Assembly: GCA_017979445.1 (NCBI GenBank)
Contig: CM030714.1
Span: 17,231,892-17,295,891, forward strand
Source of the DNA: Akebia trifoliata
Taxonomy: Eukaryota > Streptophyta > Magnoliopsida > Ranunculales > Lardizabalaceae
Length of the DNA: 64,000 nucleotides
Direction of reading: 5' to 3'
Shown here in pieces: positions 21,418 to 33,711 of the stretch (the first letter of the stretch is position 1; each line of letters starts with the position of its first letter). The translations under genes and the position numbers were made by a program. The notes beneath the pieces were generated by a model. The model had not been told where the DNA came from, made no database searches, and saw only the letters and a program-made list of their open reading frames with translations.

Positions 21418-23090
21418 TGTAGACAACCCATTTTTGCACTCGCCTGATTAATCAACTCGTCAACCCGATCGCAACGGTTCCTAATGATGGTTGTCTATTC
21501 CAATGCTTTATTTTGTTACTAGATATGTTTCAAAAATCCAGATGAGGTATCTCGAACTGACAAAACTTAGAAACCACGCTACACTAGGAAAATACGACTC
21601 TAGAAACATAGAAATCATTATCTTTCAGACAAAAAGAAGCTTCACGATAAAAATCACTAAAAATAACCAAATTATCAAAATACCCCTAACATCAAAACAA
21701 CCTTAGAGCCTACGTTATGATTAGGAAAACTTATTCAAACACATAAAATAACGAATTGAAACCAAATAAATCATTTCGCCAATTTTCACAAAATCTGACA
21801 AAATTACGAAAATACCCCTCATAAAGTTTAAAATCATTTCATACAAAAAACTTCATAAATGACAAAAACCAACATTTCCAAACCATCCTAAAGCATTGAA
21901 AAATGACTTAAAACGTAAAAAATCCTCTCCGAGGGTAAAACGGTAATTTCACAAATTTAATAATTAAAATTTTCAAACTTAATAAATAAAATATTAAATA
22001 ATGTAAAGTGAAACATTAATAAAATTGATTTAAAAATTTTAACCAAAAAATCGACCAATCAGACTTTCTGACAAAATTGTTGATGGTTGCCAGGATATTT
22101 ATTCAAGGACCCTTCCATCTAGGGTCCCAAAGAATTAAAGATATAATAAAAAGGGGTTCTCCAAAAATCAAAGTCAATCAAGTAAGACTAAAGTCAACCT
22201 TAAAGTCAAGATATTAAAAGCCAACCAAGAAAGGCTAAAGTCAAAGTATTAAAGTCAATCTCATAAGACTAAAGTCAAAACCCTAAATCAAAACCCTAAT
22301 CTAAACTAATCAAGTCAATCTCATAAGACTAAAGTCAAAACCCTAAATCAAAACCCTAATTTAAACTAATCAAGTCAATCTCATAAGACTAAAGTCAAAA
22401 TCCTAAATTAAAATCCTAAAGACTAAGTCCATCTCATAAGACCAAAGTCAAAACCCTAATTAAACCCTAATGCTTCTAAAAACTTTATAAATAGGAGCCT
22501 CCACACCCTATTTTCGTATCAAAGAAAAAACCCTAGGAAAAATAGGTGCAGAAGCCTCCACAATCTCTCCAAAACCCTAATTTTTGAGCCCCAACTCCTT
22601 ACCTAACACCCCTACTTCAATTTTAGCCTGAAAAACACCTAGAAACCTTTCAAAAACACCCCAAAATCCACAACAAATTCGAAGACCCAGATCCAAGAAA
22701 GAGATACCTTATCTCGGAGATCAAAAATCAGATCTGAAGATAGAACGAAGTAAGAAGTACGGTACAAGGAGTATTTTTCACCAGATCTGAGGTAATAGAA
22801 CCTTTGTAGATCGAAGGTAAGATTTTTATTATTATTTTTATCTAGGTTTTGTCATTAGCGATGTAGTTATATTTGGGATAAGTAGAGACTGGCATTGGTT
22901 GGGCGGGGTTGGTGCCTAACACCTTCCAACCCCGTAATGTGATCCCCAGATTTAGTTTTTCTGTAGTACATTAATTTTTTATCCATTTTAGAGTCAGTTT
23001 GGTTCCTTGACCATAATAACTAGGTGACGACTCCCAAACCTCAAGGGTCAAAAGTGGATCCGCGCACCCCGCGGATCGAGGGTGCTTTCA
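21418..23090 (+). repeat. Element A 3' LTR
   Basis: This LTR is 1673 bp, TG...CA, and pairs with 6106-7825. It lacks short pieces of the 5' copy (for example around 6575 and 7185). The TATA box is at 22486-22494 and the stem-loop at 22911-22925. The third base block reads TGTAGACAACCC, against CACCCC in the 5' LTR. Confidence 0.95.
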
Positions 23091-23095
23091 GAAGT
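23091..23095. repeat. TSD of element A, right copy (GAAGT)
   Basis: This is identical to 6101-6105. Confidence 0.95.
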
Positions 23096-24177
23096 GTCCT
23101 TGTTATGAAAGTTTGAAATTCTTGATTATCGCAAATACAATAAAGGTTTAACTTTTAATTTTTAATTTTTATATTGAAGATTTTGAGTCAGGCTCAAAGA
23201 AATTGGAACAAAATATTTCTTTCTAAAATTCATCATAGAATTTGCTCTTTTTCCCTATCGGTTCGCTTAGAGACATGAAACTCTTCACATCAATCATAGA
23301 CGAGATACTTGTATCCACTGAGTCTATATTTGGTTCAAACTAGGTATTGAATCTTGATCATTCGGACTTCTGATGTTTCGACTCAAACCGCCTTTTCAGC
23401 TTCTCAACTTAACGGAGATTTTCTTTTATTTTTTGGTTACTCTAAGTTTTACATAGATTTCCTTTTTACGTTTTTAATCTAGCGTGCATGCTCTAACTTT
23501 TGCCTAGATCGTCTTTTTAGATTTTCGATCTAGCGAGCTTAAAATTTTTTCTCTTTTCTTTGCTGTGATTGTTGCTAAGGTCGTCCTTTCAGATTTTCAA
23601 CCTTGCGAGCTTATTCTAATTTTTGCCTAAGTTGCCCTTTTAAATTTTCAACCTAGCAGGCTTCATTTTTCGTTCTATTCCATTTTGAACTTTTGGAGTT
23701 ACTGTTTGATCATGTTTTGCTATCTTCCTTGACTTTTTCGCACAGTACTTAGGAGGACTTTTATAGGTAGGCTTAAGATTGGGTATAAAAAGAAAGGAAT
23801 TCTGAGGCTCAAAAACCTGAATTTCCCTTGTGTGGATTTTTTTCTTAAATTTTCTCTTTTCCTTTGAATTTTTTTTCCCATTTTGAAAATATTTGAATTT
23901 TATTTGTGGGAAAATTTTTTATTTTTTTGTTTTTTTATTTTTTTTATGTGGTTGAACCTGAAGTAATTTCTTAGGTTACCTACGTACCCTAGAATTTTGG
24001 GATAAGATCAAAACGTAGTTTGAATTTTTCCCTCCCCTAAGTTAGGTGATCAGGCTGAGAAAAAAATTTATTTATTTATTTATTTATTTTTATTTTTTTT
24101 AAAAAGACTGTAAAAGGCTGAGAAAGGACATGTTGAACTAGGTAGCAAGAAAATTGATTTGGTTAAAGATGACCTCT
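23096..24177 (-). other. Element B 3' UTR, continuation after A
   Basis: Read on the minus strand this holds the end of B's pol, a TACGTAGG-containing block near 23980, T/A-rich tracts, and the coiled-coil-coding 51 bp repeats (23395-23690). It joins 5811-6100 once A is removed. Confidence 0.65.
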
Positions 24178-25630
24178 TTAAATGTAGTACCGCTTGATTT
24201 GGTTAAGGTTGGTTGATTCTGGTAGTTTAATTCCATCATGATCTTGAAGTCTGACGGCTTTTCCAGACAGTATTTTTTTAATGAATTAATCTCTCCAATT
24301 GGGTTCAGACTTGTTCCCATAATCAAGGAAGAGTGTTTAATTTTCTCTGAAGTCTAATGGTTAAATCCTTGACTTGTAAGTGGTGAATTTTAACCTTCTT
24401 GTCAAACGTTCGAGCGATTCTTTTTTGATAAGTTTGCACGTGGTACAAACCTTCTAGGTTGTTTTTCTTCAATCAAGTTTAGTTCTTCGCACCAAATGAT
24501 GAGCCTAGTCTATTTCTAACAATTGACTTTCCATCAAGACTTTGAGATATGAAATTTTCCTTTTAACTGGTAAGACTGTTTCTGTACCCCTGTAGTGTGA
24601 ATGGTAACTTTTCTAACTAATCCTGGTGTGATTGACACATTTTCTTGATGATTATTTTGATATTTTTTTATTGGCTACTTCAACATTTCCATTGGTCTGA
24701 GAACGTAAGGGGATGATTTGTGATGCCAGATCCTGAACTTTGAATATAGAGTAACAATTTAAGCTTTGATGTACGCCTCATTATCAGAGATCAATACCGC
24801 TTCAACTGTTTCATTAGTCTGAGAATGGTAATCTATTCTGGGAGCTCTACCATTTTGAGATGTGTAGCATTAATACATTTTGTAACATCTTCTTTGATTT
24901 CATTTTATCATGCTAGTATCTAATCCATATCAGACAACACCCAAGCTTGCACCTAACATATCCTCATAGGCCCACGCGAACAAGTTTTTTGAAATTTCTA
25001 AGAAAATTTATTATTCCCTTGTGTTCTCTAGAGATAGAATGATTTCTATTTGAATCTCTTTAGGAATTATTTTCTGGTCCGAGGTCAATGACTTTTGCTT
25101 TCTTGATTAAAAGTTGAGCCTGACTCTTATCTTTTTATTCATGAGAGAAATCTATCAAATTATTAGTTAATTCATTAATGCACTTGAGGTATTCAAGAAT
25201 TTCTTTTATCCAATCAAATTCAAATGGGGTGACAAACACCTCTATAGACTTGACAAATTAACTTGACTCAATAGAAAAAGAGTAGACTGGATCTAAAGAT
25301 AACATGACATTGAAAAATTGGACTCATGCTAACTCAAATAACTCATGAAAATTCAAGACAACTACCTACAACGGGCTTGATTAGGACTGAGGACTGAGAC
25401 ATTGCCTACAACAAAAAGGATTGAGGCACAGTGATCTTCAGGGAATAAAGATAACATGACATTGAAAAATTGGACTCATGCTAACTCAAATAACTCATGA
25501 AAATTCAAGACAACTACCTACAACGGGCTTGATTAGGACTGAGGACTGAGACATTGCCTACAACAAAAAGGATTGAGGCACAGTGATCTTCAGGGAATAA
25601 CTGCGCGACATTGAGAAATTCTAAGGCCAT
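24178..25630 (-). pseudogene. Element B shrunken polyprotein remnant
   Basis: On the minus strand the ATG at 25630 starts MALEF, homologous to A's gag start at 12663. Within about 15-20 bases it joins sequence equivalent to A about 15.55 kb (CCTGAAGATCAC), runs to the pre-RT end equivalent to A 16.28 kb (GTATTAATGCT), and near 24870 joins integrase equivalent to A 18.55 kb. The integrase C-half ends at the stop 24178-24180. Gag body, protease, RT, both RNase H domains, the zinc finger and the first catalytic Asp are missing. The two breakpoints match those of C. A 152 bp tandem duplication lies inside it. Confidence 0.72.
25294..25597 (-). repeat. 152 bp tandem duplication in element B
   Basis: 25294-25445 and 25446-25597 are two copies that look identical by eye, each starting TAAAGATAACATGACATTG. 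C has a single copy at about 1655-1810. Identity between the copies suggests a recent event in B. Confidence 0.9.
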
Positions 25631-26337
25631 TTCTGACTGTTGACTTGGTATTGATGTTTGTTCTAACTGACTGGACTTACAACCCTAACTAGACGATGGA
25701 CGATTGAGCTTAGGTACAAGGATAATCCTTAAACCTCATTAAAGGTGAATTTAATCAATTCCAGTATTACCCCCCTAATAACATTTTAAATGAACCCTGA
25801 GATTTTATTGAATTCTATGCACCAATCCATTAAACAATTCATTTGTTCAATGATTTTCAGAAAGAAAATAATTTTATTGCATTCTTAAAAATTATTGGAA
25901 AATAATATTTTTATTATATAAAATTTTTCACAAATCTGATTATTTTATGCAACATATTTTGATAATTTTCCAAGGTCCATGCAAAAAATAGATTTTTTGT
26001 AAAAATCATATTTCAAAAATTTTCTATGCAAAAATAGATCTTTTGTAAATCATTTTTCCTCTCTTTTTTTCTTTTGGAAAATATTTTTTCTGAAAAATAT
26101 TTTTCTTTTTTTAAAATGGGTTGAAATCCGAATTAGTATAGAATTTGAATTCTATTTTAATTTAAATGGTCCGGCCCACCATGATCGTTGGATCGAGATG
26201 GACTGAGTCATCATGAATCATTGCCCATTTAAAATGGATTCTTTACTGGGTTGGTGTACCCAGTGATATGATAACCTTGAATCAGATTAAACAAAAAGTT
26301 TGGTTATCTCGAGGACAAAATCGTAACTTCCTAATCT
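25631..26337 (-). other. Element B leader, gag-proximal part
   Basis: This is non-coding and AT-rich. It matches C 1842-2574 and A's leader on both sides of ORF1, with no ORF1 sequence between. It contains CATGATCGTTGGATCGAGAT at about 26180. Confidence 0.6.
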
Positions 26338-27165
26338 CAATATTTGTAAAATTCATTTCCAACAAACAACCCGGGAACACCCACGATAAGTTCGAATCGT
26401 GACCTATAAGGAGGTTTCTAGACTCTAAGTTTACTACGTGCAATGCAATTTATCTGGCCACCTTTGTCCAAGTGCACCTATATACGTCTCAAGCGTACTC
26501 AATCGGACGGTACATGGTGACTTGATTTGATATACCGTGTAGGTGATAATCTAAAACTCCAACCCACTTCTCTAAAGTAAAAAACAGTCAGTTTAATTCC
26601 TAGTTGAGAGGTGGCGCACAATGCTGAGTAAGGGCCCTCTTAAATACCTCTCGTCTAGAATAGATGTAGTCTATCCCCCTCGTACAGTAGGGTACAGCAG
26701 GGCAAGATCTTGCTTAAGCATTGATTTTGACCAAGAAGTGCAATTGGTAAACTTGGATTACTTTTGATATATCGTATAGGTACGAGTCTAGGGTTGTAGC
26801 TTTCATAAATGATTTAGCATCCCACGAGGGGACCGACCACGTACTAGTACTACGTTGGCAATTGGTCATGTGTCTGTGTGGCTCACAATAGGTCAAAAGC
26901 TCAGGTCATTCCAGCTTGGGTGCATCAATATACCTTTCAGAATCACCTTATCAGATGGTACTGATATCCTAGTTTGATATACCTTAAGGTACGTGACTGG
27001 AGTTGTGGTTTGCATGAATGACGTCGCATTTCCGAAGAGACTGGACCACGCACTAGTGCCACGTTGGCTATATGGGACGTGCAAACGTGCAAAGCGATAA
27101 ACGTACTAGTGGTGTGTACAAAATAAGGTGGGGTGCACCTGGGGCCTTTTTTAGATAAATGGGCC
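26338..27165 (-). other. Conserved leader block (element B copy)
   Basis: Minus-strand copy of the block described for A 9943-10745. It includes both GCCAACGT...ACTAGT...ACGTG modules (around 26840-26865 and 27045-27070) and GGGCCCTTRCTCAGCATTG (26618-26640). Confidence 0.7.
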
Positions 27166-28263
27166 TGTGGGCCAGATCAGATCATATGGATATCACATAA
27201 ATTTTGATTAAAGGACCTAAAACCCATGACATCAAAAATCTAGATCAAGGTATGCACACCAAAATAAATCTATCATGATCATGGCATATTAGATGGCAAT
27301 TAACGAATAAAATGATAAAGATAATCAATCATATCCAACATTTAACAGGCACAAAAAACAAACAAAAAGGATTTTTTTTCTTTGGTCCTATCAAGGATCG
27401 CTTTGGGCGACCCAAAATAATCTAAAATTTCAAAGAATATTTAATTGAGGATAGTGGTGGTGGAGATAAGGAGTAGTTTCCTCTTACTAACCGAGGTAAA
27501 GTGGCAATGTGTTTTATGCTATGTGTCACTATTGGAGACCCACTGACCATACTAATGTGGTTCATTCCTTGATGTACATGGATGCCAAAAATAATAACGT
27601 GTGCTAACTTGATCCACTTGATCTAAACTCTTGAAATGATTTAAATACAATGATTAGAAATCATTCTTAACACAATGTTATCATCAATGGATTCTTATCA
27701 CTAATCAAACAATTTTTTTATTTTTTTGGCAGATTCATCAAGGGATGGACTATACGTCCATGCAGTCAGTAAGTCTCATTTAATGTTACATGGCATGAAA
27801 CAGAGTGTCACCTAACCATGGTTGAGGACGGCATGCAACACTCAATACACTTAAAAAAAAACTGATGCACAACACTCCAAACTCTTTTATTTTTTATTTT
27901 TATATAAGCTCATGTTGCTGCCATAATAAATAAAAAAATTTGTTATGTTGCTGGCAACACAACATAAGAGTGCAAAATGACATCATTTTAACAAAAAACG
28001 TTTTTATTGCTGTCACCATGCACAACAAATTCTCAAACTTCATATAATAGTGAGTTTCTATAATGAAAATGCCAAAAAAAAAAAAATTTAAAAAGAACAA
28101 GTGGGCCCAATTATGATTTGCAAAACAAAAAACCTTGTAAAACAATTTTTCTTTTATTGTATTTGCTGCTATCACTACACAAAATCAATTTTTTTTATAA
28201 AAAAAAAAAATTGGTAGCACACACAAAACTCACATCCATAACTCATATATATATATATATATA

Positions 28264-28670
28264 GGGTCAGGTTCAAGGGCCATATGAGAAAACATATGAG
28301 AAAACTTTCGTTTTTAATAAAATTTTAAAATATGAATTAGAAATTTTGGATTGAGCTGATTTTTTGTGAGGATGATCTCTATGATGGGAAGATCATCCAA
28401 AAAAAAAAATCAGCCCAATTTGAAACTTCTAACCCCATTAAAAGTAATTTAGAATGTGGACCGTCAATTTTTTACCACTTTTTATCACTAATTTGTAAAT
28501 CACTTTTGATGGATTTAGAAGTTTCTGATTGAGCTGATTTTTTGTGAGGATGATCTTCTCATCATAGTGACCATCCTTGCAAAAAATCAGCTCAATCCAA
28601 AACCTCTAACCCTTATTTTGAAAAATTAAAGTTTTCTCATATGTTTTCTCATATGGCCCTTGAACCTGAC

Positions 28671-28673
<3 letters not shown>
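28264..28673. mobile_element. MITE 1 in an (AT)n tract
   Basis: A 410 bp element with terminal inverted repeats of about 45 bp (left begins GGGTCAGGTTCAAGGGCCAT, right ends with its reverse complement). It has no coding capacity. The interior carries GATTGAGCTGATTTTTTGTG and its inverse, so most of it can fold. (AT)n repeats lie on both sides, so the target was an AT microsatellite or TA. Transposase superfamily not identified. Confidence 0.8.
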
Positions 28674-28701
<28 letters not shown>

Positions 28702-28704
<3 letters not shown>

Positions 28705-28978
28705 AGCGGTTCAACAGCCCTAAAGTTTGCCAAGTTTGGTGCTAAATATTTTTTGTAAATCACTTTTGATGGGGTTATAAGTTTTGGAATAGGCTGATTT
28801 TTTGTGAGGATGATCTCTATGGTGAAGAGCTCATCCTCACAAAAAATCAGCTCATTTTAAAACTTCTAACCCTAGTTTACAAGTTGAAGAATCGTGGACC
28901 GTCCAATTTTTATAAATCACTTTTGATGGGTTTAGAAGTTTTGGAATAGGCTGATTTTAGTGCTGCTGAACCGTCCCC
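28702..28978. mobile_element. MITE 2 in the same (AT)n tract
   Basis: A 277 bp element with imperfect terminal inverted repeats: left GGGAGCGGTTCAACAGCCCT, right reverse complement GGGGACGGTTCAGCAGCACT. It is flanked by (AT)n. It shares the interior GCTGATTTTTTGTGAGGATG with MITE 1 but has different termini. Confidence 0.7.
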
Positions 28979-30080
28979 ATATATATATATATATGTATAT
29001 TTTTTAATATGCTGCTGCCACCACAATCATGTTTTCTCCTTTTATGTTGCTGGCTGCACCCACAAAACACTCGGCTCTTGTTTATTTTATTTATGTTGTT
29101 TGTATGATGCTGCCAACACACAACAACACAAACTACTCACACTCTTTTTTTTTTATTTTTTTTTTCTTTTACCAAAAGAAACATAAATAAAAAATTCTAG
29201 ACGCCCTCTTAATACAAAATCTAAACTAATAAGAAATAATATCCTGATAGGTAGAAGAAGTTACTTTTTAAACATTTTTCTTCATGTATATAAAGAGGAA
29301 AGGACGACTTAAAAGAACCAACCTGTAAAAAAGAAAAAAAAACAATTTTTTCCAACAGAAGTAAGAAGAGAGTAACTTTTCAACAGTAACAGTAGTACCA
29401 ACTTAGCGTGTTGTTTTCTTTTCACGTGTTAGTAAACCTGAATGGTCAAAAGTAAAGTGTGTGCCAACTGGTTCATTTTTTTGTTCTTGTTTCAAGAGTC
29501 AAACCCCTTGATGCACAAAGGGAACTCAAAGCCTCCCCTATAAATCAAGAAATCGTTAATGACTGGAGATCGGGAAAATCTGCTATTTTAGAAGTATGAT
29601 GTTTCAGCGCAAGAACCTTGACATTATTAGGTGAAATACCATACCCAAAAAACATGTTTGTTTTTTTTATCGAACCTTAATAATAGAACATTCTTTTTTC
29701 AGCTAAAAAACGATTTGGTTTGTCCACGAAACCAAAGACTCACTTCGAGAAACCTTCGATTATGGAAACCCAGATGAACCTCATCTCTACAACTCGTCCT
29801 TTTCACATGCTCGTATTTTAAAAACCAATACATATTTTTCTTTCTTTCTTCTGTGAGAGAATGAAAGCTTATCTCAACTCAAGTGGAAACATAATTATGG
29901 GAAAAAACGAGGTTGTAACTCAATTGTTTTTGGGGGTTCAAGAGAACTCATGGGAGGTGAGGCCGAGAGTGGGCGATAATGGTGAGATAGGGCTACTATT
30001 GACAATAATTCCAAGATCACACAGCGAAGAAAAATTGCCTTTCTTCTTCTGCCTTGGATTTTCTTGATTAAGAAAGGTCG

Positions 30081-30122
30081 AAAGAGAGAGAGAGAGAGTG
30101 AGAGAGAAAGAGAAAGAGAGAA
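30081..30122. repeat. GA microsatellite
   Basis: This is a run of (GA)n and GAAAGA in B's leader. C has a shorter counterpart at 36379-36398. Confidence 0.9.
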
Positions 30123-31065
30123 TCAAGGAAGAAAAAGGCGTCTCTCTTTGTTGTCTCTTCTTTTCTCACATGGAGAAGAAGATAAAAAGAGAAAAATGAT
30201 TTTTTAACAACCGCACACCATCCCCCTTAAAAACATGTTGATGTGGTAATAGCCTGCCACTTATGCAAAAGAATTTTTTATAATAAAAAAAAGCACACCA
30301 TCAAACCTTTTTTTTTTTTTTTTAGTTTTTACTTGTTATTGCTGCTAAGAGGGCTAAAGTTTTTTTGCTGTCAAAGACCAACACATGTACCCTAAAAGAA
30401 AGATTAAATAAGTAAAAAACTAGAAAATAAAAATAAAAATAAAACTAATTAAAAGTTTTTTTATTTAGTTTAAAAAAAATCCTTATGATCCAACAACCCT
30501 CATTCCATTTTACCTCATTATTTTCCTTCGAACTATTAGATTATTTGGGAGTCTCCAATATTGGCCTTTAATTGGGACCACAAAAACAAAGCATCCAAGA
30601 ATATGATATCCAAACTTTTATCACCAATCCAACATCATCCCATCCTTAATTTATATGTCAATTTGAATATTTCATTATTGGGTCGTTCTAAATGACCCTC
30701 GATTGAACCATAAAAAAAATTATATGCCAAATTAAAGTATCCAAAATCGAATCAAAGGATACCAATAAAGGATAATACAAATCCAAAAAATAATCCAAAT
30801 AAAAATGGGTCAACACCCATTTTTCCACATCATTATACAGTCAATATCTTGCATTATTTAGAGTCATCCCAAACAACCCTAAATTGAATCATAGCAAATA
30901 ATACTCTATAGTAATATGCTAAAAATGATGCCAAGAGAATATAATACAATCTCAAAAATAAATGAATCAAATAAACTAAAAATAAACAAAACAAACATAA
31001 AAAAAAACTAGGTTTAAAGGGCAATGTTCCCATACTTGGGACTTTTTAAGCTTGATCCTCAATAA

Positions 31066-31083
31066 TCCCCAGTAGAGTCCCCA
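31066..31083 (-). other. Element B primer binding site
   Basis: The minus strand reads TGGGGACTCTACTGGGGA next to the 5' LTR, a decayed match to the tRNA-Arg PBS of G. Confidence 0.7.
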
Positions 31084-31084
31084 T

Positions 31085-32632
31085 TGAAAGCGCCCTCGAT
31101 CCGCGGGGTGCGAGGATCCGCTTTTCATTTTTGAGGTTTGGGTGTCGCCACCTAGTTATTACGGTCTAGGAATCGAACATTGACTCTAAAAAGAAAATAA
31201 TACTAATCTATAAAAGAAAATACAAGTCCGAGGATCATGTTACGGGGTTGGAAGGTGTTAGGCACCAATCCCGCCCGGTAAACGTCGATATTTACTAATT
31301 CTCAAAAATGATTACATTACACAGTAGACCAAAAACACAACAAATAATAATAATAAAAAAGAAAATTACCTTGCGGATTACAACGATACCCTTAACACTG
31401 GCGGAGAGTATCCTCGTATGTATTTTCTTGCTATTCGTCGGTCACCGGATCTGATTTTGGATCTCTAAGTTGAAGTATTTTCTTTGTAGATCTATGATTT
31501 TTTTTTTATGGATTTCAAGACATTTTAAAAGGGTTTTTGGATGTTTTTTGAGCAAAAGTTGGGGTTTGGGTGTTAGGTAAGGAGTTAGGGCTTCAAAATT
31601 AAGGTTTTGGGAAGGTTGGGGAGGGTCCTTGACCAACTTTTTCTATGGTTTTCTCTTTCATACTAAAATAGGTTGCAAGGACCCTTGTTTATAGATTTTT
31701 TTAAGTGTTTTTTAGATAGAGTTAGTGTTTAATTAGAATTATTTTTAGATAGAGTTAGTGTTTAATTAGAATTATAGAGTTAGTTTTAGAGTTTAATTAG
31801 AATCCTATTAGGTTTAGGGTTTGATTTTGGTCTTATTAGATTGATTAGGATTTTGAATTAAGTCTTACTTGATTGATTAGATTTTAGGGTTTGACTTAAG
31901 TCTTACTTGATTGACTTTAATTTTAAGATTTTGACTTAAGTCTTACTTGATTGACTTTAATTTTAGAATTTTGACTCAAGTTTCATTTGATTGACTTGAT
32001 TTTAGGATTTCACTTTATATTAATTAATATTTTAATTATTAATTTCAGAATTTTTAATTATTCAAATTGTAAAATTACCGTTTTACCCTCGGAGAGGACT
32101 TTTTGCATTTTAAGTCGATTTTCAATGTTCTAGGATATTTTGGAATTGATTTTTCGTAAGGAATTCATTATAAATATTAGTTTGTGTCATTTATGAAGTT
32201 TTTTGTGCGAAATGGTCGTGACTTTTATGAGAGGCATTTTCGTAATTTTGTCAAATTTTGTAAAAATTGACGAAATGATTTATTTGATTTCGATTTATTG
32301 TTTTATGTATTTGAAAGGATTTTTGTAAGCGTAATGTAGGCTCTAAGGATGTTTTGAGGTTAGGGGTATTTTGGTAATTTGATCATTTTCAGAGATTTTT
32401 ATCGGAAAGCTTCTTTTTGTCTTCAAGATGATGGTTTATATGTTTTTGGAGTCATATTTTTGTAGTGTAGCGTGGTTTCTACAATTTTGTTAGTTTGAGA
32501 TACCTCATCCGAATTTTTGAAACACATCTAGTAACCAAATAGAGCATTGGAATAAACATCCATCATTAGGAACCGTTACAATCGGGTTGGTGAGTTGATT
32601 AATCAGGCGAGTACAAAAATGGGGTGTCTACA
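31085..32632 (-). repeat. Element B 5' LTR
   Basis: This LTR is 1548 bp, TG...CA on the minus strand, and pairs with 2575-4088. The stem-loop is at 31250-31266 and a TATA-like CTATAAACAAG at about 31680-31692. The repeated TTGACTTAAGTC stretches at 31855-31985 mirror those of the other LTRs. Confidence 0.92.
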
Positions 32633-32637
32633 ATTCC
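32633..32637. repeat. TSD of element B, right copy (ATTCC)
   Basis: This is identical to 2570-2574. Confidence 0.9.
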
Positions 32638-33395
32638 TGATCTCATTATTTGTAAGTTCCAATTCCAACAAGCAACCCGGGAACACCCATGATAAGTTCA
32701 AGTCGTGACCTATAGGGAGGTTTCTAGACTCTAGGTTTACTATGTGCAATACATTTTTATCTGGCCACCCTTGTCCAAGTACACCTATATACCTCTCGAT
32801 ACGTGGTGATTTGGTTTGATATACCGTATAGGTGATAATCTAAAAGTTCCAACCTATTTTTTTGAAGTCAAAAGCAGTCAGTTTAATCCCCAGTTGAGAG
32901 GTGGCGCACGATGCTAAGCAAGGGCCCACTTAAATACCTCTCGTCTAGAATAGACGTTGTCTATCCCCCTCATACAGTAGGGTACATCGGGACAGGATCT
33001 CGCTTAGACACTGATTTTAACCAAGAAGTGCAATTGGTAAATTTTAATATACCGTATAGGTATGAGTCTAGGGTTGGCGATCGGGACATGTGACTTTGCG
33101 GCTTACAATAAGACAAAGGCTCAAGTTGCTTCAGCTTGAGTGCATCGATATACCTTTCAGTGTTACATGATCAAGCAGTACTGATACCCCAGTTTTATAT
33201 ACTATAAAGGTATATGACTGGAGTTGTGATATTTATGCATGACGTAGCATTTCACGTGAAAATCGAGCCATACACTAGTGTCACGTTGGCTAGAAGGGAC
33301 ATGCAAGCGTGCAAAGTAATAAACGTGTTAGTGGTGTGTGTAATACAGGGTGGGGTGTGCCTAGAGCATTTTTCAGATAAATAGGCCAGTGGGCC
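32638..33395 (-). other. Conserved leader block (element C copy)
   Basis: Minus-strand copy of the family-1 leader block. It resumes exactly where C was cut by B. The second ACGT/ACTAGT module is shortened around 33075, where about 100 bases are missing compared with A and B. Confidence 0.65.
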
Positions 33396-33711
33396 AGATC
33401 AGATCCTAACAATATGGATATCACATAAATATTGATCATAAAACATATAAATATGCATAACATCAAAATCAAGATTAATGTATGCACATAAAAAATGTAT
33501 ATCAATTAAGAACATAGCATGTCAGATAGGCGATCAATTAATATAGTACAAGGAATAATCAATCAGATCCAATATTGAAATAGGCACAAATTTTTATTTT
33601 TATTATTTTATTATTTTTTATTTTTTCTATGGTTCAATCAAGGATCACTTTAAGTAATCCAATATAAATCAAGATTCCAACAAATATTGAATTGATGATA
33701 AAATGATGGTT

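Larger units (their letters stand above)
6106..23090 (+). mobile_element. Element A: full-length Tat/Ogre-type LTR retrotransposon
   Basis: A is a 16,985 bp element with both LTRs, PBS, PPT and a perfect 5 bp TSD. The order is 5' LTR, PBS, 3.3 kb leader, ORF1, gag, protease with G-patch, RT, RNase H, a second archaeal-type RNase H, integrase without a chromodomain, and a 2.1 kb 3' UTR with repeats. This architecture (extra upstream ORF, dual RNase H, tRNA-Arg PBS) is known for the Tat/Ogre branch of plant Ty3/gypsy elements. All ORFs carry stops and frameshifts. By eye I count about 16 differences over the first 190 aligned LTR bases, so the insertion is not recent, though it is the youngest layer of the left nest. 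Confidence 0.95.
27166..31084 (-). other. Element B variable leader
   Basis: This long non-coding leader lies between the PBS and the conserved block, enlarged by two MITEs. Inverted-repeat arms lie at 27380-27480 and 30600-30715. Between them are T-rich tracts, GTTGCTGGCAACACAAC-type segments (27945, 29045) and a GA microsatellite. The open frame at 29861-30067 has no homolog I recognise and sits in non-coding leader, so I do not call it a gene. Confidence 0.55.
2575..32632 (-). mobile_element. Element B: family-1 Tat-type LTR retrotransposon, non-autonomous, split by A
   Basis: B has a 5' LTR at 31085-32632 and a 3' LTR at 2575-4088, with matching TSD ATTCC outside both. A PBS sits inside the 5' LTR and a purine-rich tract inside the 3' LTR. 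Removing A (6106-23090 plus one GAAGT) leaves about 13 kb. The internal region has a long leader (26-31 kb), a polyprotein remnant with two large deletions (24178-25630), and a long 3' UTR with three repeat arrays. It has no ORF1, gag body, protease, RT or RNase H, so any movement needed proteins supplied by an A-like element. Confidence 0.9.

Noticed and set aside
29861..30067. 68-codon plus-strand open frame in B's leader
   Set aside because: It lies antisense in non-coding leader, ends in a GA microsatellite zone and has no counterpart in A, F or G.
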